Assembly (NCBI GenBank): GCA_030247855.1
Contig: JAPDRN010000068.1
Span: forward strand, 62,001 to 126,000
Direction of reading: 5' to 3'
Source: Knufia peltigerae
Taxonomy: Eukaryota > Ascomycota > Eurotiomycetes > Chaetothyriales > Trichomeriaceae
Length of the DNA: 64,000 nucleotides
Notes under the pieces: model-generated
Databases searched by the model: none
The model's input: the letters and a program-made list of their open reading frames with translations, nothing else
Told to the model about the DNA's origin: nothing
Shown here: one piece after another, positions 1-11,302 of the stretch
Position numbering within the stretch: the first letter of the stretch is position 1
How the letters are laid out: each line of letters starts with the position of its first letter
Made by a program: the position numbers and the translations under genes

Positions 1-276
1 TCAAGTTTTGGCACGCCGCCACAAGAGCCGTAACCCTCTCGTTCTTCTGCAGCTGGTTCGAGATTTTCAACCTGCCAGTCTTTTGGCCCGTCCTGGTCAT
101 GTACTGGTTAATTCTATTTTTATTGACGAGTGCGTATAGCCCGTGCATGCTTCTCCTTTTGAGCAACTGGCTGACAAGGTTTTTTTCTTTCAATAGTGAG
201 ACGACAAATTCAGCATATGATCAAATACCGATATGTCCCATTTTCCTTCGGCAAGGCTAAATACTCTGGCAAGTGA
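1..276 (+). CDS. RER1: RER1 C-terminal part (cut by left edge)
   Basis: This is the 3' end of the Golgi-to-ER retrieval receptor Rer1, a small four-TM protein that returns escaped ER membrane proteins through COPI vesicles. Two exons are visible, 1-129 and 197-276, with the first complete codon at position 3. Exon 1 encodes KFWHAATRAVTLSFFCSWF followed by the IFNLPVFWPVLVMYW membrane segment. Exon 2 encodes MRRQIQHMIKYRYVPF and ends GKAKYSGK then TGA. The FKFW..ATRA, PVFWP and RRQIxHMIKYxYxP blocks are family hallmarks. The intron (130-196) runs GTGCGT to CAATAG, and joining the exons restores the invariant Leu-Thr-Met-Arg-Arg junction. The N-terminal half lies outside the window, so completeness upstream cannot be judged. 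Confidence 0.9.
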
Positions 277-1379
277 AGGGGGGCACGAGGTATTTTTGCC
301 TCAAAACTGAAGCCCCGAAAAAAGGACTCTTGTAACAGACACACGGGAGCAAAATTGACCTCACGCCAAAGGCAAACAATGAGATACTGCTGGATGTACA
401 ATAGAACAGGATGTTTCCACCACGCGATTGAGATTGACGACCAATTTCTCACTAGACCTACTTAATGTGGTTTTCTGGCGATACGATTTAATCTATTCGA
501 CAGCCGGAAGAGCTGGTCAATCAACTTCGATCCCGTCGATATTTCGAGTTCACTTCTTTTCCAGTGTTGTTTGTTTTTTCTCATTAGATTTCAGATTACC
601 ATGACAGCGTTTGTTGAGGTCGTTTCTGGAATGCCACTCTAAGTATCACGCCGAATCAACCGGGTCCAGAAAGCCCAAGGGCATTTGAATGACAACCCTG
701 GACATGCCGTACTTCGCGTCACTAATTTCGATATCCACAATCCTGGTTCTCATACCTCCGTTTCGTAACCCAGGCATCCCTTGTGGAGTATACATACTTC
801 AAGTTTCCGGACCATAGCTCGATACCCGGTATGGACCACACAAAGAACGTAAAGGCATGAATATACACCAATTTCAGTGTCTGCCGGTCACACTTGACTA
901 CCTGCGAAGGTGCTCTGTACCTACTCATAACAACAAGTTTTGCTCACTAACAACTACTTACTTGTCTTCTAGGTGCCAAAGCAACATCAGTGCAAATCAG
1001 GGAGTCTTGTCGCCCTGGCTCCGCATCGGCATCTCGCCCATTGCACAAGGCACACGAGGTACTCTGTACGCGTGTGAGAAAATACACGAAACGAATCAGG
1101 CTGTCAAGGAAGGGAATTCAAGGAGAGAACACTGCTAGTGATGATTTCTTAGACTTTTCAATTCATCCTGGGGTTGGACCATTTCTCCATCGTGAGTAAT
1201 TTCCTTTCACCATAAGGACCTCGCCAGATATGTGCTATATCATATGCGTATCATGCTGTGCTAATACTGCTTACTGCCCCTTTTTGGCACTTGAGGCTCT
1301 TCATCCGTGTTCCAGATGCCAGCAGCACCGAGTGCGCAAGTACTAAACACAAAAGCTTCCGTCCTCGATTGACATTCCT
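277..1379. other. Intergenic, no gene recognised
   Basis: This is the region between the convergent RER1 and MFS transporter 3' ends. Short open frames on both strands show no recognisable domain, signal peptide or membrane pattern. Nothing is supported here apart from ordinary 3' flanks. Confidence 0.6.
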
Positions 1380-3346
1380 TTATATGACATATCGGAAAGA
1401 AATATGGAGGTCCTGCAACTCCTCCAGAGACTTGGACGCATGTGGGTGCACCTCCCCGCGCTCCCGATATTCCCTCTCGACAGCGTCCCTCCTCTTGTTC
1501 TCCCGGGACATGATCCACATCAGCATGGCGGCGCAGAAGATGCTGTAGACCTGGAAGCCGAGCAGGATGGCGTGGCCCTTGATAAACCTGGGCGGCTGGT
1601 CGTAGATGTGCGTGCCCAGGATGGAGAAGCACTGGCCAAAGATCTCGGCGCCGCCCCAGGTGGTACCGCGCTTGGTGAAGCCAGCGATGTTGACGCCCAG
1701 CCAGGAGAGGAGCAGTATGACGGACGGGTAGAAGAAGGCGGTGATGAGGCACGCGGCGAACATGCGCGCGCTGTCGTTGGTCACGCTCATCAGGATGATG
1801 TAGCCGACGCTGGCGGCGCTGAGGGTGAAGATCAGGTAGGGACCCTTGCTGTTGCGCCGGTCGGCGATGTAGCACACGGTCAGGGTCACCACCAGCGCAC
1901 ACGCGTAGGGAATGATGGTGAACAGGAGTGTTCTTTCTGTTCCGGATGTCAGCCAGACCTGGATCCGTACGGCCTGCCATACATTGGAATGTAGGTGCTC
2001 AAGGCTTGAAGGGACTTACCTGTCGAATAACCAAATTCCTTGACAAAAGTGGGCAGGAACAAGCCGACAGATGCAATTCCAAGAGCAACACCAGAGTTCG
2101 CGCTGGCAAAGAGCCAGCACTTGGGGTCTTTTGCTGCTGCCCACATTTGCTTGAGGTCGACCTTTGCTCCGACCGTGTTGTAAGCTACATGCCAGAGGTC
2201 AGCCATCGTGTTTATTCCCTCGAGGAGTATTTTCCAGACGTTCTGGAACTCTTAACTTACATCTGAGACGGTTGATGGCCACTTCGATTTCGTCCTGACG
2301 ATACAACCAATGCTTCTTCCCTCTCTGTTGTTCGGGGAAATTTGGCAGCAACAAGAGCGCAAGGGCACCGACAAACATTGCTAAAGTACCCTCGATGATG
2401 AAAAGCCATCTCCAGGATTCCTTGCCCGTGGCTTCTAGGGTCAAATTCTTCTGGATACCGTACGCGATGAGACCACTGAATGAGCCTGAAAGTGTGGCAC
2501 AACCATAGTAGATGGCTTTTTTGCGGTGCGAACAACCCACATCGTCAGCATGTCGAACGGTGAAAATACAATGAAACACAAAAACGGCCGAGGGTTGGAC
2601 AAAGATATCGGAACATACCTGATCTCGTGGCGATTTCATCTCTCTTGTACCACTGGGTAACGTACAGCCCAACACCTTGCATGAATGCCTGTGCAGATCC
2701 GATCAAGATCCTCAATGCGAGGGGCGTCGCGTAGTTGTGAGATCCGGCCATTGCAACCAGGAAACCACCAAAGAGCAGGGAGCAGCACCCAAACATCCAG
2801 CTGGGTCGAACATATTTGAGGCCAATGTTTCCTGGCCATGCGAAGAGGGTGTATCCGACGACTATGGTACGGTTGAAGACGTCAGTCGATGTGGGCGAAG
2901 ATTCATCAACAAATGTGTGTGCGTTTGATATCACACGTGCCGGATTGACTTACAAAACATCATCAAGCAGTTGTAGTACTGATTCGCCGTCAGGTGGAGA
3001 TCCTTTGAGAAGCCTTGAACATTGGCAAGGCCAATACTGTTTCGGTCCTGTCACAAGGTGGAAAACAATCAGCCATCGGTATGCGGTATAACTTGCGTGT
3101 AATACGTACCATGTATGCCGTAAAGTACATCAGTCCGGCAATGGGGACGATGATGAGGTCTAGTTTCCGCACCAGTCTCCTTTCGAGGGCCGACTTTTTG
3201 ATTTTTCCTCCTCCTTCTTCCTCTCCCGTGAACGTCTTTTCTCCGTAGGCCGACTTTTGGTCGGCAATGTCGACTGCCATTTCCTCATTCTCGACATGAT
3301 TGAGGTTGACCTCTGTCTTTTCAGGTTGGATGTCTGTTTTCTCCAT
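1380..3346 (-). CDS. MFS transporter, anion:cation symporter (Dal5/Tna1-like) family
   Basis: Probable plasma-membrane H+ symporter for an organic anion (allantoate, nicotinate or similar carboxylate); the substrate is unknown. Six exons read on the minus strand: 3346-3110, 3047-2954, 2861-2619, 2515-2261, 2184-2020 and 1936-1380, giving about 516 aa with every junction in frame. A charged N-tail is followed by LVRKLDLIIVP and TM1. The spliced MDRNSIGLANVQGF segment matches the D-R-x-N-I-G-x-A signature after TM1 of the ACS family, and GYTLFAWPGNIGLKYVRPS is the next conserved block. Hydrophobic segments are consistent with 12 TM. The last intron uses the CAG acceptor at 1937, preceded by a CTGAC branch site; a nearer CAG at 1974 would break the frame. 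It lies downstream of, and on the same strand as, the cis-aconitate-decarboxylase-like gene and its probable regulator, so it may carry that enzyme's substrate or product (inference). Confidence 0.85.
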
Positions 3347-4257
3347 GTTGGCCTAGGTAGAGAATTGTTGCTGTCCGGAGTGACGCTGGGTTGTCTCCAA
3401 GGCAAAAGCTATTGAGTATTGTAGTTGCTGGGATCTTTCTGCCAGACTCTGGTTGCAGGGGTTCAACACTCGAGAAGGAACGAAACCTCTTGCGACGACG
3501 TCCGGAGTCACGAGTATCGAAGCTCGACACAAGGAATGGGAAAGAGTCTGGGGAAAGAGAAGAGCCCCAGCAAACAAATCCCGAGATATCAGGATGGTTT
3601 TATACGTCTCGTGGCCGCACCGCACGCACCCATCCTCCCAGGCGAACGAAAAATCGCCACTACTCCGTACCCCGTCTTTGGGAAGAAGGGTTCGTGAGTG
3701 ACAAACTCCACAGAAACAAAAAGGGACAATAATGCTGGCCTCGCGTAACTCTGTAGTGTACGGAGGAGGGCAAAAAGGTGATTCTCAATCTTGCCTACTA
3801 CGGCCCGCTGTCGGCTTACGAGATGATTGGAGGACCGACCACCCCAGGTCATTTCCTCCTCCTCCACGTACCTAGTCATTGGGCCCGGGCCAAGATGTGT
3901 CCAAAGGAGCGAGACCGGTCATCGGACATGGCGATCCAATGATTGTCAAGTCGTCTTTGGAGAACAAAGCCGGATTCTGGGACCATTCTCGCCCATATTG
4001 CCATATCATACCACGCGGTAGATGACCAGGTGCAGAACAAATGGCGGGGAACTTTTACAGCCGGCCACAATTTGGTGTCAAGTACATCCGTCGGGTCTAC
4101 CTGGGGAACACGCGTGAGTCTAGAAGCATCCTTTGTTCCATACATCTACGTTGAAGCTACACGGAGGGGCATGTTATTCCGTCCAAGTATAATAGTGACC
4201 TTTTCACTCGGCCCACATGCTGTGGTGAGCCAATCGGCCGGCACACTACCCTCGCCA
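3347..4257. other. Intergenic between transporter and CadA-like gene
   Basis: This is the 5' flank of the MFS transporter and 3' flank of the CadA-like gene. It contains one exact TACTCCGTA motif starting at 3661. No additional gene was recognised; the open frames here are short and lack conserved features. Confidence 0.5.
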
Positions 4258-5778
4258 TCATACCACAGTTTGTGTTTTGGCCAGGGGGTTCTTGGTCAGT
4301 GGTGCCAATAGAGCAATCAGAGCACCAATGTCCGAGCACGTCTCCAGGTTCAGGACCAAGTCTTCAATCTTCTGTCGTCGTACATCGTCAATGACCGTGG
4401 CGGCCAAAGCTCTCCACTTCTCGACGATTTCCTCGTTGGAAAACTCCGGGATGATACCCTTGGGTCCGGGCAGCTCCACGGTGAGAGCCTCTTGGGCCCG
4501 TCCTGACTCGTCCTCCACAAACGTGACGGTGACGCGTTGGCCGAATTTGAGCTCAAAGTCGTGACTCTCACGACACTCTGTCTTGGCCACCAGATCCCAG
4601 ATTTCGTCTCTGTCCAGCATGTCGTTGGCAAATTGTGGCGGAAGGACCGCTCCGTCGACAAGCTGTGTGGCCCCGACGTAGGCATTGTTCATCTGAGCCC
4701 CGGTCGCAGTCAGGGGCCTCTTGGCCTCCCACCCTCCGTGATGGTACGCCGCCTCCGCCATTTCAATGACGATGTGTTTGATGCCCCTTGTGTCTTTCAT
4801 TTGTGCAGGGTACTTTGTCTGCAACTCCCGCATGCAGTCTACGGTGCAGTGCGTCCCGGCCATGGCGGAATAGGCCTTGACCCGGACCCCGTCGACTTTC
4901 CACACGTCGCCCAGGCCTTTCGAAACTTCTTCGGGCAGGGCGTTTGGTTCTCGGCCATTGCCCCTGGTAAAGCACGTCAGGAAGCCCCCGTAGTCCTGCT
5001 CATACACTCTCTTGATGCCCGAGTATCCCGTCCGGGCGAGCAAAGTGCCCATGAGCCCATTGCGCGTCGCGAATCCATGCTGCATCCGCTTGACGTCACT
5101 TTCGTATTGTGCTGACATAAGGCCACCTGCTTGAGTGCAAGCTATGCCGAGGGCGTCCTCTATCTGAGCAGGTCTCAATCCTAATATCTTCGCGCTGGAC
5201 GCTGCGGCTGAAGAAGGTCCGAACACTGCACCAGAATGCCATCCCATCGTCAGCATGTGTGTGCCGTACATGCCGAGACCAACTCGAGGTCCGACTTCAT
5301 AGCCAACGATGCTGGCTAATAGCATGTCACCGCCTGTGATGGTCGGGTGAGTAGAGTCGGAGCATCTTGTGGATATGTCGTGTTCGGCGGCGGCAAGGAT
5401 GGCCGGGATTACCAAACTGTTGCTGTGTAGAGGTGCTTCGGAGTGCCAGTCGTCCAGTTCAAAGCCTTGGATAAAGGTGGAGTTCAGCAATGCAGCTTGA
5501 AGAGGACTGACTTTCTTGTCAGCCCAGCCTGAGATGGTACAATGGCCAGGTGCCTCCATATCGAGTATGGCGCGCACGGCAACCTGTGACCCCGGGAGCT
5601 GAGCGCCAACCAGAAGGCATGCCAGTCCATCGAGTATGAGATACTTGGCTCGATCTCTGACATGCTGAGGAACGTTGTCCAAGGACACAGTATGTATCCA
5701 ATTCGACAACTTGCCCGTTGGACCAGTAGGGTCGCTGGGTCCATCGGCCTTGTAGAAGCTTTTGTCGAGAGAACCCAT
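4258..5778 (-). CDS. MmgE/PrpD family protein, cis-aconitate decarboxylase (CadA/IRG1)-like
   Basis: Single exon, 506 aa, close to Aspergillus terreus CadA (about 490 aa). The family includes cis-aconitate decarboxylase (itaconate formation) and 2-methylcitrate dehydratase. Blocks I recognise as shared with CadA are RAKYLILDGLAC (43-54), ELDDWHSEAPLHS (107-119), GWHSGAVFG (179-187), EDALGIACTQAGGLMSAQY (207-225), VKRMQHGF (229-236), YGGFL and FTRGNGREP. Residues matching the catalytic set described for mammalian IRG1 appear to be H118, H181, K230, H310 and Y345 (aligned by eye from memory). No mitochondrial presequence is evident. The first ATG is used. It is flanked on the same strand by a transporter downstream and a Zn2Cys6 regulator upstream, similar in composition to the itaconate cluster of A. 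terreus. The reaction itself is unproven: MmgE/PrpD paralogs of other specificity exist. Confidence 0.8.
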   Translation of the reverse strand: MGSLDKSFYKADGPSDPTGPTGKLSNWIHTVSLDNVPQHVRDRAKYLILDGLACLLVGAQLPGSQVAVRAILDMEAPGHCTISGWADKKVSPLQAALLNSTFIQGFELDDWHSEAPLHSNSLVIPAILAAAEHDISTRCSDSTHPTITGGDMLLASIVGYEVGPRVGLGMYGTHMLTMGWHSGAVFGPSSAAASSAKILGLRPAQIEDALGIACTQAGGLMSAQYESDVKRMQHGFATRNGLMGTLLARTGYSGIKRVYEQDYGGFLTCFTRGNGREPNALPEEVSKGLGDVWKVDGVRVKAYSAMAGTHCTVDCMRELQTKYPAQMKDTRGIKHIVIEMAEAAYHHGGWEAKRPLTATGAQMNNAYVGATQLVDGAVLPPQFANDMLDRDEIWDLVAKTECRESHDFELKFGQRVTVTFVEDESGRAQEALTVELPGPKGIIPEFSNEEIVEKWRALAATVIDDVRRQKIEDLVLNLETCSDIGALIALLAPLTKNPLAKTQTVV

Positions 5779-6331
5779 GATTTATATCTCCACCGATTGG
5801 ACTATGTGAATTTCGATCTTAGACTGAACCGATGTTTGGAAGGAATTCTTGGAGCCAACAACAGTTTTTCTCAGTCACAATTATACCATCTGACCGCAGC
5901 GATGTCGGGCACTGTTGATCCGTGTTTCGGGAGAGAAAATACCTCTCGCCAGAATTGTAGGAAAGTCTATGCAGAGGAAAGTTCAGTACGCTGAGAGCAT
6001 CTTGCACGACCAATGACCCCGAGAAATGAGAGATAGTATGGGCACCCGTAGACCTGTACAGGCTGCTTGTATGCTTATGGGGTGGAGAGGTAGGGAGACG
6101 CAGTTTGTGATTGGCAGTTTGGCCCAAATCCCGATGGCGGCCCGCTTCGGCCATGTCGAATGAGATGTCGTGTTAGGCAAGCAGACCACCTACTCTTTTA
6201 GAATGAGTTCTAGACATGCTGCGTTCTGTTCCAGAAAGAACCATTAATGCTTGAACTTGAAACCGCGTCATCGTTCATGTATCGCAAGACAAGCCCTCAC
6301 AGCTTGCATATCCTGAGGACAGTCAAGTGTT
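5779..6331. other. Promoter region of CadA-like gene
   Basis: About 550 bp between the stop codon of the Zn2Cys6 regulator and the start of the CadA-like gene, both transcribed leftward. I see no gene and no repeat. It should hold the CadA-like promoter. Confidence 0.5.
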
Positions 6332-8850
6332 TTACGGTGCTCCGGTCAAGTTTTCATCCCACATCCAATCAGGGTAGAAAAGCCCACTCGCTTCTATGTC
6401 TGGAGCTAGATACGTGTTCATCATGTCGAAGGGGTTCAGTGATAATGGCAAGCCCAGCTGTTCGTTATCAATGGACATTTGGTCAAGGTTCGTAGCAGCA
6501 CCTGGATCTGCTTGAAGAGATGCGGAGCCACCCGTAGTCCCTAGGTCAGATTCCGGTTGCATAACCTTTCTGCTGTCTCCTGGGGAGGATGTTGCCACTG
6601 AAGGGGAATGTTGCACGATCGATGGAAGTGCTCGAGGTGGTCGTCCGAGACGTTGAGTGTCCAATGCATCTGCGGAATAACGATCGCGCCACATCCATAA
6701 TGTTTCGTCTGCGGATCATCAGCAATAGTTTCAGTGCTTCAGGACGTGAAGACCGGTGGTCACAAACATATGGGCGGTTGGGAAAGAAATGGCTTCATAG
6801 TACTTACGTAGGAGACTGCCACTCAGTCGAGTGTTGAGCTTCAATATTGGATCTGCTCGAGTGTTGAAATGAGAATCTCGATGCAAACTCCAAAGATGTC
6901 CCAGAATTGTACTTGCACGGTCGTGGAAGTCATTGGTCTCTAGTGTCATATCTCTATGCATTGCAATCGCGAGATTGAAAGCTTGTTTTCCAGCATCAAC
7001 ATCAACCATGCGAGCATAGCTGGAGTGGAGTATCTTCATAAGAACCAAAGCAGCATGCTTCAGCATCTGCCCGAAATATCGTGGCGCACAACGGCGAAAA
7101 TCGACACTTGCAGTCGCGGCCTTCATTTGGCTAATGACCGTCATTGCAGTATGGTATAGCCGCAACAATCCCTGTTTTCGCGTGACCGATTTGACGGGCT
7201 GAAGGAAGTGATAGGTCTGGAGCTGCATTTTCGCAGAGAATAGCCAAATCAGTTCCACGTTTACATCGTAGACAGGAACACGTGAGATTGATGAATCAGT
7301 ATGCAGCTCTGAGGAGCCCTTTTCCATAGTTTGTTCAAGCATGTGAAAGTCTTCTTCGAGATAAGCTAGCATTGTCTCTGCTTCGTCAGAAGGGCCATGT
7401 CCGTGAGCATTAAGAATGGAACTCATAGTAGCATTGACTTTGTTGAGATACAACTGAATCCGCAATATGTGTAGAAGGCGCTGGGGTATGTTGTAGTAGT
7501 TTCCTTCGTTTGAAGCGAGTCGTAGAGTGCAGTCAGTCGAGGAAAACAATGGCTCCTGGCCGTCGCTGGATGTTATTCTTGGGATAGTCAGCAAGGGCAT
7601 CAGAAAATTCTGGTAAGAACAGAGGCTACTGACGTCTCTGCAGCAATGAAGCAACTGGTCCAGAGTTTGACAGCCTCTTCCAGTTGCTCGGACTGCACTT
7701 GGAACCTGACACGATTGAAAGATTGCATTATCTCCGGCCTGTGTAAGCCCAGATGCATACATCCTGTCTTAGCAATGGAAATAAGCATGAGTGTCGGGTC
7801 GGTGATCATAGACAGTGTCGAGAATGGCCAGATACAGAGGAGAACGATCGACTGTGTTGTTAGATGAGAATGAGGCATGACCGATATCTTCGACCATAGT
7901 AACTTGAACAGTGCGGGGACGAGACTGGAACAGACGGTCGACTCTTCGTGAGAAGCCCTTGCAGCTATTGCAAGAATTGTCCAGAATAGCAGGGATGACC
8001 GATCATAATATTCATCAATCGAGAGCGTCTCGCTGAGTATTGGAAAATGGGGATGGAAAGACTCAAAGAACCTGCGAGAATGAGTGAAAAGGCGACCGAG
8101 GGTGAACTTGGGTTTCTTACAGGCGGAACAGGTTGCTGATTTGTCCTGAACCCAGGTGAACACCATCGATTTGCCGTCCTGACATAGTCGTAAGATGAGA
8201 GAATTCAACACTGTGGCGAGTCGAATATGCTGGCGATCCTTCCTCTAACCCCTGACTTGAGAGCCGTTGGTGTTCTTGATTAGTCAGGTCAATGGCGTTT
8301 ACAACGATATCTGCAGTCTGTGACCCAAAGTCGACGCCGGTAGCATCAGGCGCAGAGTCGGTTGTATCTGGATCTGAGGCAAATACCTCTGTCGAAGGCA
8401 GGTTATCGCTACCAACTGGATGCGTCCTGGAAACTATAGATTGAAGGTGCCGCACCTGCGCCGATAAATCCTCGACTTTACTGAAGCCAGTCAATTGATC
8501 AAGCTAGAGTGGTAAGATGCCGACATGTATCCATGGTGACTTACAGTCGCTTGTTGACTCGTTTATATTCTGAGTCTACCTCGCAATCTAACGATCTGCT
8601 GATACAACGTGTGCATGCCGGGCCTCGCTCTAGTCCCTCGCATTTGAGCTGATATCTAGTTAGATTGATCGCGATGCGCTGCTTAACATCGTACCTTTGC
8701 TTGCCTACATGTCACACATGCAATCCTTTTTGTCCTGCTTGGCGTGGGAATGCTTTGTCGATTTGCTCGACCAACTTCGCGGTCCACTGCTGTAGTGGCA
8801 GCACGGATCGGTCTATAGGGCGATTTTCGTGGATAAGAATGTTCATCCAT
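6332..8850 (-). CDS. Zn2Cys6 transcription factor with fungal-specific middle domain
   Basis: About 728 aa in six exons: 8850-8695, 8648-8545, 8480-8121, 8071-7630, about 7555-6808 and 6708-6332. The ATG at 8850 is the first in frame after a stop. The DNA-binding cluster is C-x2-C-x6-C-x8-C-x2-C-x6-C at residues 45-74 (ACVTCRQAK | LKCEGLERGPACTRC), interrupted by an intron after K52. A short coiled-coil linker follows (KVEDLSAQVRHLQSIV), then a fungal_trans region starting LFFESFHPHFPIL with GCMHLGLHRPE. The C-terminus is Ser/Pro-rich and acidic, ending MWDENLTGAP. The fifth exon start is uncertain: acceptors at 7556 and 7553 both keep the frame. Its position on the same strand just upstream of the CadA-like enzyme and ACS transporter makes it the likely pathway regulator (inference). 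Confidence 0.85.
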
Positions 8851-9812
8851 GTCTTCATATACATATCCCCCAAGGCTTGGGCCGAAGGCTCATATTGCAG
8901 GGTTTTGCTTCTCGAGTGAAAGATAGATCGAGACTCTTTCCGTCAGCCGAATTCAACGTCTGATCCGATTCTCGTCCGAAATGCGGAGTTCCGGGGTGCA
9001 TTCGGCGAAAGCGATGTATTGAGTCGCTTGGCTTTAAGACTTGAGCATATATGAATGATGGAGACTTGTACTTAGCTAGTGAATATCAGTTAATGTTTCT
9101 TATAGGCGCCAGAGATCAAGATCACCAAGTCGACGTGGTTGATGCAGAGCAATTGGAACAAGTTTCTACGTAAAATGTGATTTGGTCGACCCGATTTTAG
9201 GGTGAATGATTCAGACCATGAAACGTAATATCTCTTCCAACATCCACGATACAAGCTGATACTTTTGTCTTGAAATGCTCATTACCCAGGCCAGAAAAAG
9301 ACTTCCTACTTACCGAAATCCAGCAATAGGGACTTGCTGGATTTCAAGAACCCAATTAAGTGCCCATCGCCAAACAGGTTCAAGGACAGCTAAGTGAACG
9401 GGAAGCCCTGATGCTGTGATCGATTGCGCTATATTTGAAGTGTATGGCCCACGCACGGAGTACATGCAGTCCTCTCGTTCTTGCTCTGACACATGCTCAC
9501 ACATAGTTGCTATACATCTGCAGACTCAAATACTATCAAACATACAATCTCGCTCACACGCAGCTGCTAACTTCAACACACTATGAGAAATCAATTTTGC
9601 CTCGTCAGTCTTCTGTTTTGGTTTTACAAGACCTCGAAGAGATTATCATACAGTTGTCGGGTTTGTTGAGGTTGAGAATGTGAGATGAACATCAAGTTGA
9701 GGTGAAATATATCCAGGCGCCGGCTGGAACCAGCACTGATTTTTGTATCTTGATCTCGTGCATCGATAATTCCACCGACTGTGTGAGTTTCCTTCGAACA
9801 TTTTCGCTTTTT
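8851..9812. other. Intergenic, regulator promoter and aquaglyceroporin 3' flank
   Basis: No gene recognised. A near match to the dispersed motif (CACGGAGTAC) lies at 9454-9463. Open frames are short and without conserved character. Confidence 0.5.
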
Positions 9813-11302
9813 CTATACCGATGAGGTATAAGTGTTCGACCAAGTCTTCCGGTTCCAACGTTTTGGCAGCAGCCTTGCCAAACCGAGAGCTTCGGTATTG
9901 ATAGGCGATTCACCAGTGAATAGGAACACATCATACAAGAAGCCTCCGAATGTACAGCCAAAAAAGGGCGCCACCATGGGAACTTTCAGCAGGTTAGCGG
10001 TCAAGGAACTACCACAGAATAACATCACTCACCCCAAAAATAGTAGTCACCAGCACGCCAGACATTCATACCATACCCTAGCATGTACGACATGAGTCTG
10101 GGACCGAAATCTCGCGCAAGGTTTATGGCATAACCCGTCTGTAGTAGAGTCTGTCAGCACGTACACTCGACTCGAACCACCTACCGAACTTACCTCCCAG
10201 CCGAAGCAAGCACCGATGCCAAAGATGACGAAGAACAATCCCAGTGGGACAAGATTTCCGGCTCCCAGATTAGCATCATCCTTAAGAGCATAGATGAGGA
10301 ACATCAAGATTGTGCTGGCAATAAATTCGGAGAAGAATTGTCCGGTCTTTGTCATGAACTCGGCTGGGTAAGTGCAGAATATTCCTGCTGATGCTGTTTC
10401 AGAGTATCCAGGAACTGTTCTGATGTTCGGTCCGCCTTCAAAGACGTCAATGGCCGATTTGTAGTTCGCGTATACCACTCCAGAAGCACACATGGCCCCA
10501 AGGACTTGAGCCAGCATATATACAGGAAATTTACGCCAGGGAAACTTCCGGTAAACGCAATTGGCAAAAGTCACCGCAGGATTGATATGTGCTCCTGATA
10601 TACCGCTTGTATACACACCGAGCATGACTCCGAGGCTATAGATAAGTTAGAAATGAAAAGTACTTCGAGGGGCATTAATAAAAAGCAAGGTGAGAAGACT
10701 CAAGTCAGTGATGGTTGCTTCAGTAGCTGCATTCATCACCGACGTGACAAAACAGGCAACAGAAACGGACAATTTGCAAGGCTCAATCCTGGAAGGAAAA
10801 TTGTTGAACTTACCCCCAACCCCATGAGATGGACTGATAGTCGCCCTTCGTAGAGTTGCTAAGAACGACCTGAGCAACCACTCCGTCTCCAAACAGAATC
10901 AGTATAAAGACACCAAAGAACTCCGAGAATGGCTCGCGGCAGAAATGGCGGACCCTGCTCCAGAGAAGGTCAGGTTCTGATTGCACGAGGTCCTCTTGAG
11001 GGACTTTGTGGTCGACGAGAGCACCATCTACCTCCAGTCAGTCTCAGTCGAACACACACACCTCCATTGTAGGTATCAAGTTTCGGCACAGGATGTATGA
11101 TTCACTTACGTTCAGCGAATGCTGGTTGTCCGTCTACAGTGGTGTGTCGATACTCGTGGGGGTGAAGGTGATTGTGATGGAGGTCTTCATTGTGCGTAGC
11201 GGGAGGTGTGGATGATATTGATTCTTTTTCTTGAGCCATAGTCTTGGTCTCTTTGCCTGGGTTCTGAGTAGGGCGAACTGGACTGATCTGCTCGCTGGCC
11301 AT
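9813..11302 (-). CDS. Aquaglyceroporin (MIP family)
   Basis: Glycerol/water channel of the plasma membrane, about 374 aa in five exons: 11302-11110, 11027-10814, 10635-10194, 10138-10033 and 9982-9813, all junctions in frame. A His- and Pro-rich hydrophilic N-tail of about 85 residues precedes six TM segments. The first pore motif is NPA at 154-156 (SGAHINPAVT). The second is NLA at 289-291 in GYAINLARDFGPR. The Asp after Arg in this second motif is typical of glycerol facilitators rather than strict water channels, and replacement of the second NPA by NLA is also seen in yeast Fps1. A glycerol kinase is transcribed divergently about 1.6 kb away, supporting a role in glycerol uptake. Unlike Fps1, the cytoplasmic tails are short. 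Substrate range is inferred. Confidence 0.88.

Noticed and set aside
1972..1980. CAG acceptor near 1974 for the last transporter intron
   Set aside because: It shifts the reading frame. The CAG at 1937 with a CTGAC branch site keeps the frame and gives the expected TM sequence.
1404..1994. 196-codon plus-strand frame
   Set aside because: Lies antisense to the last exon of the ACS transporter; composition (Ala, Gly, Glu, Asp) is that of a reverse-frame shadow of hydrophobic GC-rich codons.
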